Origin: Bacillota bacterium | GTDB lineage: Bacteria > Bacillota > DTU025 | DNA length: 5,057 bases | Direction of reading: 5' to 3' | Assembly (NCBI GenBank): GCA_003456765.1 | Contig: DMOT01000315.1 | Span: 1-5,057 of the forward strand | Shown here: piece by piece, positions 1 through 4,928 of the stretch | How positions within the stretch are numbered: position 1 is the stretch's first letter | Layout: every line of letters begins with the position of its first letter | The notes under the pieces: model-generated | The model's database searches: none | Told to the model about the DNA's origin: nothing | Seen by the model: only the letters and a program-made list of their open reading frames with translations | Translations under genes and position numbers: made by a program

Positions 1-2
1 GC

Positions 3-590
3 GGCCCGGGGCGGAGGACCCTCTACGACCTGGTGCTCGTCGACTATGACGGAATACTGGTGTCGGTGGACTCGCGGGTTCCCAATGACCTGGTACACCT
101 CGCTTTGCAAGAGGGTTTCTTCCCCGAGCTTGCTGCATACACCCGCATATTGAGGGAGTCTTCCTTCGGCCGCTCCAGACTTGATTTTCGCCTTTCTGTT
201 GGCGAGTGCAACGGGAAGGGTAGTGCTTTGAGATGTGCAGTTGAAGAAGGCCTGCCCGGGGTGGGGGATGCCCGTGACTGCTTCATTGAGGTCAAATCAG
301 TAACACTTGTGGACGATGGCACGGCCATGTTCCCAGATGCCCCCACTGCTCGGGGGGCCAGGCACATGAAGGAACTTGCACAAGCCGTCAGCGAGGGCTT
401 CAGAGCCGTAGCCCTCTTTGTCATCCAGCGAATAGACGTGTCGTCTTTCACTCCCAACCGCGACATGGATCCAGGGTTTTCCGATGCCCTGGTTGGCGCG
501 TTGGAGGCAGGGGTTGAGGTATGGGCGTGGCGGTGCAAAGTGAGCCTGGAAGGGATAGCGCTTGACGCCAGCCTCCCCGTGCGGGTCTGA
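3..590 (+). CDS. sfsA: SfsA family protein (sugar fermentation stimulation protein homologue), 5' end cut by window
   Basis: The open frame enters from the left edge, so the GTG at 33 is an internal valine and not the start. By comparison with the roughly 230-residue Escherichia coli SfsA, about the first 50-60 residues are missing. Counting the GTG codon as residue 1, conserved blocks are SRVPN (14-18), GRSRLDF (46-52), CFIEVKSVTL (83-92), MFPDAPTARGARHMKEL (99-115) and the C-terminal SLEGIALDASLPVRV. The family has an N-terminal OB-fold-like part and a C-terminal domain resembling PD-(D/E)XK nucleases. D51, E86 and K88 occupy the expected nuclease-like positions. E. coli SfsA was described as a DNA-binding protein affecting maltose metabolism, but its biochemical role is not settled. 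Between LDF and CFIEVKS there are about 20 more residues than in the E. coli protein (roughly residues 55-81). No T-rich terminator follows. Identification is firm; function is inferred from the family. Confidence 0.93.
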   Translation, partial: GPGRRTLYDLVLVDYDGILVSVDSRVPNDLVHLALQEGFFPELAAYTRILRESSFGRSRLDFRLSVGECNGKGSALRCAVEEGLPGVGDARDCFIEVKSVTLVDDGTAMFPDAPTARGARHMKELAQAVSEGFRAVALFVIQRIDVSSFTPNRDMDPGFSDALVGALEAGVEVWAWRCKVSLEGIALDASLPVRV

Positions 591-695
591 CGCCAAGTCT
601 CGGTGCCTCGCCAGAATAGCTGTGAAACCTGGCCGATGCAATACAGAACGAAAGGCAGTCGGGGTGAAGAAAATCCAAGCGGGCATTAAGTTTAA

Positions 696-710
696 TCAAT
701 GTAGGATTGA
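696..710. promoter_or_regulatory. Candidate operator dyad overlapping the -35 box
   Basis: The inverted repeat TCAAT-GTAGG-ATTGA has perfect 5-bp arms (696-700 and 706-710) and overlaps the first four bases of the TTGACA hexamer. Its outer half-sites (CAAT/ATTG) resemble those of the dyad at 722-737. This pairing supports a binding site for a dimeric regulator, although no regulator gene is visible in the window. Confidence 0.35.
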
Positions 711-735
711 CAATATTCAGGCAATGCTGTAGCAT
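707..735 (+). promoter_or_regulatory. Candidate sigma-A-type promoter for the ABC exporter operon
   Basis: A perfect -35 hexamer TTGACA lies at 707-712 and a -10-like TAGCAT (4 of 6 consensus bases) at 730-735, with an optimal 17-base spacer. It sits in the most AT-rich part of the intergenic region. Transcription would start near 741-743 and leave a leader of about 110 nt before the TTG start at 854. Two inverted repeats overlap the -35 and -10 boxes, which suggests repression. The call rests on sequence alone. Confidence 0.6.
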
Positions 736-737
736 TG
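722..737. promoter_or_regulatory. Candidate operator dyad covering the -10 box
   Basis: The inverted repeat CAATGC-TGTA-GCATTG has perfect 6-bp arms (722-727 and 732-737) around a 4-base centre. It spans the whole putative -10 element at 730-735. A repressor bound here would block the promoter. Because it lies upstream of the predicted transcription start, it would act as DNA and not as an RNA hairpin. Confidence 0.45.
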
Positions 738-798
738 GACGCATGGAAGTGTTGTGTGCATGAGCCATGATATGACAACTGCCTGACACGATTCATCG

Positions 799-817
799 GG
801 CCCGGCTCCAGAGGGCC
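799..817 (+). other. GC-rich stem-loop in the ABC operon leader
   Basis: GGCCC (799-803) and GGGCC (813-817) can pair around a 9-base loop, about 20 bases before the Shine-Dalgarno. No T-run follows, so it is not a terminator. It could shape the 5' leader, but five base pairs is modest support. Confidence 0.25.
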
Positions 818-837
818 ATACTGGCACAAGATTGCAC

Positions 838-845
838 AGGAGGTG
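838..845 (+). promoter_or_regulatory. Strong Shine-Dalgarno that fixes the TTG start of the ABC ATPase
   Basis: AGGAGGTG is a near-perfect complement to the 16S rRNA 3' end. It lies 8 bases before TTG at 854-856. No in-frame ATG or GTG competes at this distance (the GTG at 843-845 is in another frame), so the TTG start is well supported. Confidence 0.8.
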
Positions 846-853
846 CGTCACGT

Positions 854-1825
854 TTGGGTACGACTATCGCGCTCGAGGTGGAATCCTTGACGAAGACCTT
901 TCGCGATGGGGGCCGCAAGTCAGTAAGAGCCGTTGACAATGCCACCTTTCATGTGGAAGAGGGTGAAGTCGTGGGACTCCTCGGGCCGAATGGTGCGGGG
1001 AAGACGACTACGATCAAATGCGCTCTCGGATTGATGCGCCCAGATTCCGGGCGGATCAGAGTCTTCGGAGAGGATGCTCAGGCAGGCTACCCCGGAATAC
1101 TGAGGAAGATGAGTGCGGTTCTTGAGGGAAGCAGGAACCTGTACTGGAGACTGACTGTGTGGGAGAACATCCTGTTCTTCTCCGCGCTTCATGGCGTTGC
1201 GTCCTCTGAAGACAAGGCGTACTTCAACCACCTCCTGAATCTTTTCTCCTTAGAAGACAAGAGGGACGTTGAAGTCAGGAAACTGTCGCAGGGAATGAAG
1301 CAGAAGACAAGTGTCGTATGCGCCCTTGCGCGCCGAACCCCGCTGGTCTTTCTGGATGAGCCCACTTTGGGCCTGGATGTTGAGACGTCGCTCGAGCTGA
1401 GAGCTTTGCTGAAGCAGCTTGCCATTGAAGAAGACCGTGCTTTCGTTGTAAGCAGCCATGACATGGATGTAATCCAGGATGTATGCGGACGCGTGATCAT
1501 CATGTCGCAAGGCCGAGTAGTCGTGGACGACCGTGTGAACAGCCTTATGAACCTATTCAGAACCAAGGCCTACCGAATCGTCCTTCGCGGTTCTGCGCCG
1601 GCAGGGCTGGAAGAAAGGCTCAGGCAGGAGTTTGCTGACGCATCTGTGGGAGGGGTAGACTCGGGCACAGAGGTCAGAGTGACGCTCTCTGAGGATGACG
1701 ACATCTATCGACTCATGGACATCTTGCGCGGCTTGGACGGAGTTATAGATGAGATCTCGCACGAAGAGATCGACATGGAGAAGGTATACCTTGAGATCGT
1801 CAGAAAGGAGAGAGAGCGCTCATGA
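854..1825 (+). CDS. ABC-2 type exporter, ATP-binding subunit (CcmA/NatA/DrrA-like)
   Basis: This 323-residue protein is the cytoplasmic ATPase that powers the permease encoded immediately downstream. The nucleotide-binding domain fills roughly residues 5-225. Walker A is GPNGAGKTT (44-52), the signature is LSQGMKQK (144-151), Walker B is LVFLDEP (164-170), the D-loop is LGLD (172-175), and the switch histidine is H202 in SSHDMD. The usual Q-loop glutamine appears to be replaced by E91 in VLEGSRNLYWRLTVWEN. To my recollection this recurs in one subgroup of ABC-2 exporters. Residues from about 225 to 323 form a C-terminal extension common in this class. Translation starts at TTG, supported by AGGAGGTG 8 bases upstream. 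The stop overlaps the permease start as ATGA, implying translational coupling. The substrate cannot be told; drug, lipid, peptide or polysaccharide export are all possible for this family. Confidence 0.95.
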   Translation: MGTTIALEVESLTKTFRDGGRKSVRAVDNATFHVEEGEVVGLLGPNGAGKTTTIKCALGLMRPDSGRIRVFGEDAQAGYPGILRKMSAVLEGSRNLYWRLTVWENILFFSALHGVASSEDKAYFNHLLNLFSLEDKRDVEVRKLSQGMKQKTSVVCALARRTPLVFLDEPTLGLDVETSLELRALLKQLAIEEDRAFVVSSHDMDVIQDVCGRVIIMSQGRVVVDDRVNSLMNLFRTKAYRIVLRGSAPAGLEERLRQEFADASVGGVDSGTEVRVTLSEDDDIYRLMDILRGLDGVIDEISHEEIDMEKVYLEIVRKERERS

Positions 1826-2601
1826 ACCTGGGAACCGTGTTTTTGGCCGTCTTCAGGCGGGAATGGACGATGATCAAGCGCTACCTGGTGAACTCAATAT
1901 CCAGCCTGATATCGGTATACTTCATCTTCATCTTGATCTTCATGGGCTTCAAAAGCATGTCCAACTACGCGATGGCCGGGTCTTTGGAGGGTTCTCTTGA
2001 AGGCACCATCGTCGGGTTTTTCGTCTGGACCTTTACCATATACGCTTTCTCCGACCTGTCATGGAGCCTCATAAGCGAAGCTCAGGCAGGCACCTTGGAA
2101 CAGCTCTACCTGGCACCGTGCGGGTTCAAATGGGTGGGGGCATGCACGGTCCTTGCGAATTTCGTCTTCAGTTCCGTGCCAATCATGGTTCTTCTTTTTG
2201 CGATGATGGCCACAACCGGCAAATGGATGAACCTCGATTTCGTCAGTCTTGTGCCTCTGCTGGCAATAACTTTGCTCGGGGCATACGGGTTCGGTTTTGC
2301 CCTGGGCGGGCTTGCTCTGGTGTTCAAGAGGATACAGGCGCTCTTTCAGATAATGCAGTTCGTATTCATCGGCTTTTTGATAATCCCGATGCGCATAGCG
2401 TGGGCGAAGTTCCTGCCGCTCGCTATGGGAAATAGCCTGATATACACCGTGATGGTCGACGGCGCCCGTATCTGGGAACTTCCGTTGAACGACATTCTGA
2501 TTGCCATTGCAGTGGGTGTGGCATATCTCGCCGTCGGAATCGTGATCTTCTCGCAGTGTGAGAATGTCGCGAAGAGCCGAGGGCTTCTCGGTCACTATTG
2601 A
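1822..2601 (+). CDS. ABC-2 type exporter, permease subunit
   Basis: This 259-residue hydrophobic protein is the membrane half of the exporter and presumably forms a homodimer with two copies of the upstream ATPase. Six likely membrane segments lie near residues 24-43, 61-80, 107-131, 140-168, 172-194 and 223-244. The segment SEAQAGTLEQLYLAP (85-99), after helix 2, matches the conserved ExxxGTLExL coupling region of ABC-2 permeases, which contacts the ATPase. The short N-terminal stretch RREWTMIKRY (12-21) resembles the interfacial helix of the fold. The ATG overlaps the ATPase stop codon by four bases (ATGA), so expression is coupled. The loop between helices 1 and 2 contains a tandem GSLEGSLEG (53-61). 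Only one permease gene is present, and the next gene is convergent. Substrate unknown. Confidence 0.93.
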   Translation: MNLGTVFLAVFRREWTMIKRYLVNSISSLISVYFIFILIFMGFKSMSNYAMAGSLEGSLEGTIVGFFVWTFTIYAFSDLSWSLISEAQAGTLEQLYLAPCGFKWVGACTVLANFVFSSVPIMVLLFAMMATTGKWMNLDFVSLVPLLAITLLGAYGFGFALGGLALVFKRIQALFQIMQFVFIGFLIIPMRIAWAKFLPLAMGNSLIYTVMVDGARIWELPLNDILIAIAVGVAYLAVGIVIFSQCENVAKSRGLLGHY

Positions 2602-2613
2602 TTTTGCAGACAG

Positions 2614-2629
2614 TCGATTGCCGAATCGA
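2614..2629 (+). other. Small stem-loop just after the permease stop
   Basis: TCGATT (2614-2619) and AATCGA (2624-2629) are perfect 6-bp arms around a GCCG loop, beginning 13 bases after the permease stop. The stem is AT-rich and is followed by GGGCATTTGCT, not a T-tract. It may help end or protect the exporter mRNA, but it is weak as a terminator. Confidence 0.3.
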
Positions 2630-2728
2630 GGGCATTTGCTCGGTGTTCAGTTCTCCGGATTCTCGCAAGGAAAGCAGGCGCGCGGCTAAATGACGTTGTG
2701 CGCACATGGGGTCAAATGGAAGCACCAA

Positions 2729-2758
2729 GAAGCGTCGATACTGTTGCATCGACGCTTC
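2729..2758. terminator. Strong 11-bp hairpin between convergent operons, possible bidirectional terminator
   Basis: GAAGCGTCGAT (2729-2739) pairs perfectly with ATCGACGCTTC (2748-2758) around an 8-base loop. It lies midway between the plus-strand permease and the minus-strand DUF2148 gene, where a shared terminator is expected. Neither side carries a real T-tract: plus reads AGTCATC after the stem, and minus reads TTGGTGCTTCC. It is therefore not a canonical intrinsic terminator. It may be a factor-assisted terminator, an RNA 3'-end stabiliser, or a copy of a dispersed repeat. Confidence 0.5.
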
Positions 2759-2802
2759 AGTCATCATGCAGCAATACTCGGTCAATGGGCAAGAGGCTTG
2801 CG

Positions 2803-2828
2803 GGCTCAGGCGACGGTTGCGCCGAGCC
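2803..2828 (+). terminator. GC-rich bulged stem-loop, weak terminator candidate
   Basis: GGCTC (2803-2807) plus GGCG (2809-2812) pairs with CGCC (2820-2823) plus GAGCC (2824-2828). This gives nine pairs with A2808 bulged and a 7-base loop. On the plus strand TTTG follows at once, a short terminator-like tail for readthrough from the exporter operon. It lies 18 bases past the stop of the minus-strand DUF2148 gene, but has no T-run in that direction. Confidence 0.35.
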
Positions 2829-2846
2829 TTTGAAAAGCACCAGTCT

Positions 2847-3404
2847 CTAACGGTCGAAGTAAGGGTTCTTCCCTGATGCCGAAAGGGGCGCTCCCAGGAC
2901 CGCGTCTGCATCTATCAGGCCCATCTTGCGGGCTACAACTCCGATCCGATACATGATCCTGTTGTCAACATTATGAATTGACGCTGTTTTCGCAGCTGAG
3001 CCCAGCGCAATTCCCAGGTCCACAAGGCGCCATGCGCAGATCGGTCCGGCAAACTCAGGACCTTCTGCGAGAGTGGCCAGGTCTTCACAGGTTGAGTGTC
3101 CGCACGCCCCGCAATTGAGTCCGCAGGGGGCTGCGTCTTTCAATCCCACAAGCAGCAGTGCTCCAGCTGCTGCAACGCCACGGGCGTCCCTGTCGTAGTT
3201 CTTCTTGCCGGTCTCTTTTCCGTAGCGTTCCATCTCCTCTGCGAGCTTCTTCAGATCGTCGCCTGACACTACCCTGGTGACCACGAAATCCTTCCCGACT
3301 GCCTTGGGCGCGGTTCGCGCCGAAATCTCCATCAGTTGAGCTATAAGCTTAAGCGCATCTTTCATATCTCCACTTGCGTGCCGGGCCCTATAGGCCCTGC
3401 TCAC
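2847..3404 (-). CDS. DUF2148 ferredoxin-domain protein of unknown function
   Basis: This 185-residue soluble protein matches the DUF2148 family (COG4739, described as containing a ferredoxin domain). Characteristic blocks are ARTAPKAVGKD (29-39), GLNCGACGHSTCEDL (95-109), CAWRLVDLGIALGSAAKTA (123-141), VDNRIMYRIGV (146-156) and the C-terminal PLSASGKNPYFDR. C98, C101, C106 and C123 have spacing suited to a [4Fe-4S] cluster, and a fifth cysteine is at C94. No signal peptide or membrane segment is seen. The GTG at 3404 has a strong GGAAGGAGG site 6 bases upstream. The in-frame ATG at 3365-3363 would remove 13 residues, fits the usual family N-terminus better, and has only a close GGAG. The gene follows pyrE on the same strand after 120 bases with no clear terminator, so cotranscription is possible. 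The family has no established role that I know of; electron transfer is only a guess. Confidence 0.88.
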   Translation of the reverse strand: MSRAYRARHASGDMKDALKLIAQLMEISARTAPKAVGKDFVVTRVVSGDDLKKLAEEMERYGKETGKKNYDRDARGVAAAGALLLVGLKDAAPCGLNCGACGHSTCEDLATLAEGPEFAGPICAWRLVDLGIALGSAAKTASIHNVDNRIMYRIGVVARKMGLIDADAVLGAPLSASGKNPYFDR

Positions 3405-3410
3405 GCCCTG

Positions 3411-3419
3411 CCTCCTTCC
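3411..3419 (-). promoter_or_regulatory. Strong Shine-Dalgarno favouring the GTG start of the DUF2148 gene
   Basis: On the minus strand GGAAGGAGG ends 6 bases before GTG at 3404-3402. This is the best ribosome binding site near the gene. It favours the GTG over the ATG at 3365-3363, although family alignments favour the shorter protein. Confidence 0.6.
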
Positions 3420-3524
3420 ACTGGGTTTGCTGTGGATTACTTACTCTGCCAATAGATGAATTCCTTCCAAGAGAGTGACGAGAGAATAGCGACGCTGCAG
3501 ATCAGCGCTTTGCCGGTGCCCCTG

Positions 3525-4121
3525 CTACTTGCGGCTTCCAGGCTTCACTGGCTCCGATCCCCCGCGACAGAGCGGGCATTCGGCTGCGTCCCAGGAGAGC
3601 ACTTCCATGGTGATGACTGCGCGTTGCTTTACGCCGAAGTCCACCTGGCCGTTGCTCCTGTCCACCAGCACTCCCGCGCCGGCCACGATTCCGCCGGACT
3701 CTTCAACAAGTTGCATGACTTCTCTGACGGAGCCTCCTGTTGTAGTGACGTCTTCTACGACAAGGGCACGTTGGCCGGGAGGGATTTCGAACCCCCGGCG
3801 GAGGGCCATTGATCCCGAACTGTCGCGCTCAGAAAAGATCGCGGGTACACCCAGCTGTCGCCCGGTTTCGTAGGCCACTATGATTCCGCCAATGGCCGGG
3901 CCTATGACAAGGTCTATGCGGTCATCTGCGAAATCCGCTGCGAGCCAGCGCGCAAGCTTCTCGGTATGCTCCGGATACTTGAGCACTTGAGCGCACTGCA
4001 TGTACCTGTCGCTGTGCCTTCCGGAGGTGAGGAGAAAGTGGCCGCTGAGAAGGGCTCCGGAGTCGGTGAAGATCTTCAGAGCCTCTTGTGTGCGATCGTT
4101 GTATGCAGAATCATTCTTCAT
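3525..4121 (-). CDS. pyrE: Orotate phosphoribosyltransferase (Thermus-type PyrE)
   Basis: PyrE transfers the phosphoribosyl group of PRPP to orotate, giving orotidine 5'-phosphate, the fifth step of UMP synthesis, in the cytoplasm. The protein has 198 residues from the ATG at 4121. GHFLLTSGRHSDRYMQCAQVL (27-47) and IGPAIGGIIVAYETGRQLG (73-91) are typical. The PRPP-binding motif is VVEDVTTTGGS (121-131), with the acidic pair E123-D124. The loop FSERDSSGSMALRRGF (96-111) and the C-terminal tail with CPLC (182-185) and EPVKPGSRK match the Thermus-type subgroup and not the enterobacterial form. The frame stays open further upstream, but that stretch lies inside pyrF and lacks family sequence, so the ATG is preferred. 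Its first 11 bases overlap the end of pyrF. The only Shine-Dalgarno-like run, AAGGGGG, is 12 bases away, so translation probably depends on coupling to pyrF. Confidence 0.96.
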   Translation of the reverse strand: MKNDSAYNDRTQEALKIFTDSGALLSGHFLLTSGRHSDRYMQCAQVLKYPEHTEKLARWLAADFADDRIDLVIGPAIGGIIVAYETGRQLGVPAIFSERDSSGSMALRRGFEIPPGQRALVVEDVTTTGGSVREVMQLVEESGGIVAGAGVLVDRSNGQVDFGVKQRAVITMEVLSWDAAECPLCRGGSEPVKPGSRK

Positions 4122-4878
4122 GTGCCTGATCGGCCCCCTTCGCTGTTCTGGCGTCGGCAATCTCCGCCGCAATTCTCTTTGCGGCCTCAAGCCTGTTTCG
4201 GGCTCGGGTGATGGGGCGGCCGACGACTATGTAGTCGGCGCCGAGGGAGATAGCCTGCGCAGGAGTGGTTATCCTCCGCTGGTCGTCTGCGGCTAAGCCT
4301 CCTGTCCATGATGGACGGATTCCAGGGGTCACTATGCGGAGTTCGGGTCCGCATGCCTTTCGGACGGCGGTTATCTCCCGGGGCGAACATACCACCCCGC
4401 CGATGCCACATGCTTGTGCCATCCTGCCCCAGGCAGCGGCGACTTCTTCGACGGAGGCGCCGGGAATGAGCATCTCCCGAGCGAGCTGGTCCTGGCCGAT
4501 GCTGGTAAGCACGGTAACAGCAAGGATGAGCGGTTCATCCACTCCCTGGGCAGCGCTTTCATCCCGTACAGCCTGAGATGCGGCCCAAAGCATGTCAGAT
4601 CCGCCCGCCGCATGGAGAGTGAACATGGCACAGCCGAGCCTTGCCATGACCCTGCTTGCAGCGGCTACGGTGTTGGGGATATCGTGGAACTTGAGATCCA
4701 CGAACACGCGTCCGCCCAGCTCCTGGATGCGCCTGACCACGTCAGGGCCTTCGCTGTTGAAAAGCTGCATTCCGACTTTGAATGCGCCAACTTCATCTGC
4801 AAGCTCTCGGGCCAGAGCCAGGGCTTCTTCTCCGGTGTCAACATCTAGGGCTACGATAAGCGCATCTTTTGGTTCCAT
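4111..4878 (-). CDS. pyrF: Orotidine 5'-phosphate decarboxylase
   Basis: PyrF decarboxylates OMP to UMP, the last step of de novo pyrimidine synthesis, without cofactor. From the ATG at 4878 it has 255 residues and a complete TIM barrel. Key residues are D12 in IVALDVD, K34 in FKVGMQLF, and the catalytic motif DLKFHDIP (61-68) with D61, K63 and D66. Phosphate- and substrate-binding segments are HAAGG (89-93), VTPGIRP (183-189) and VVGRPI (218-223). The motifs point to the bacterial type related to Bacillus PyrF. AGAGGAG 8 bases upstream supports this start. The frame also has an ATG at 4932 that overlaps the pyrD stop as ATGA and would add 18 residues unlike the family N-terminus. It lies 50 bases after pyrD and overlaps pyrE by 11 bases, within a pyrD-pyrF-pyrE operon. 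Confidence 0.96.
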   Translation of the reverse strand: MEPKDALIVALDVDTGEEALALARELADEVGAFKVGMQLFNSEGPDVVRRIQELGGRVFVDLKFHDIPNTVAAASRVMARLGCAMFTLHAAGGSDMLWAASQAVRDESAAQGVDEPLILAVTVLTSIGQDQLAREMLIPGASVEEVAAAWGRMAQACGIGGVVCSPREITAVRKACGPELRIVTPGIRPSWTGGLAADDQRRITTPAQAISLGADYIVVGRPITRARNRLEAAKRIAAEIADARTAKGADQAHEE

Positions 4879-4886
4879 GGCAAACG

Positions 4887-4893
4887 CTCCTCT
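4887..4893 (-). promoter_or_regulatory. Shine-Dalgarno favouring the downstream pyrF start
   Basis: AGAGGAG on the minus strand lies 8 bases before ATG 4878-4876. The competing ATG at 4932 has only GGAG about 10 bases upstream. This site and the family N-terminus both favour the shorter PyrF. Confidence 0.65.
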
Positions 4894-4928
4894 ATTGCGG
4901 CACCAGGTTCGTTTCAGGTTTTCGAGTC

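Noticed and set aside
33..35. GTG as the true start of sfsA
   Set aside because: In-frame coding continues to the window edge (GRRTLYDL before the GTG), and the SfsA N-terminal domain would be missing. The gene is cut by the window, not short.
610..633. GCCAG / CTGGC inverted repeat after sfsA as a terminator
   Set aside because: Only five base pairs with a 14-base loop and no T-tract; easily expected by chance.
44..789. Several minus-strand frames opposite sfsA and its downstream region
   Set aside because: They contain no family motif, overlap each other, and sit antisense to well-conserved SfsA coding sequence.
2059..2595. Long minus-strand open frame (178 codons) opposite the permease
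   Set aside because: Its product is rich in His, Gln, Glu and Arg with no recognisable motif, and it lies antisense to a clear six-helix permease in an ATGA-coupled operon. It is a shadow frame.
3493..3507. CGCTG / CAGCG inverted repeat between pyrE and the DUF2148 gene as a terminator
   Set aside because: The stem is only five base pairs and no T-run follows on the minus strand. It does not show separate transcription of the two genes.
3405..3524. A separate promoter for the DUF2148 gene
   Set aside because: TTGGAA- and TTGGCA-like boxes occur on the minus strand, but none has a matching -10 at proper spacing.
3456..3873. Plus-strand frames over the pyrE 3' end and the gap before the DUF2148 gene
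   Set aside because: They run antisense to PyrE, which carries a full PRPP-binding motif, and the translated sequences resemble no known protein.
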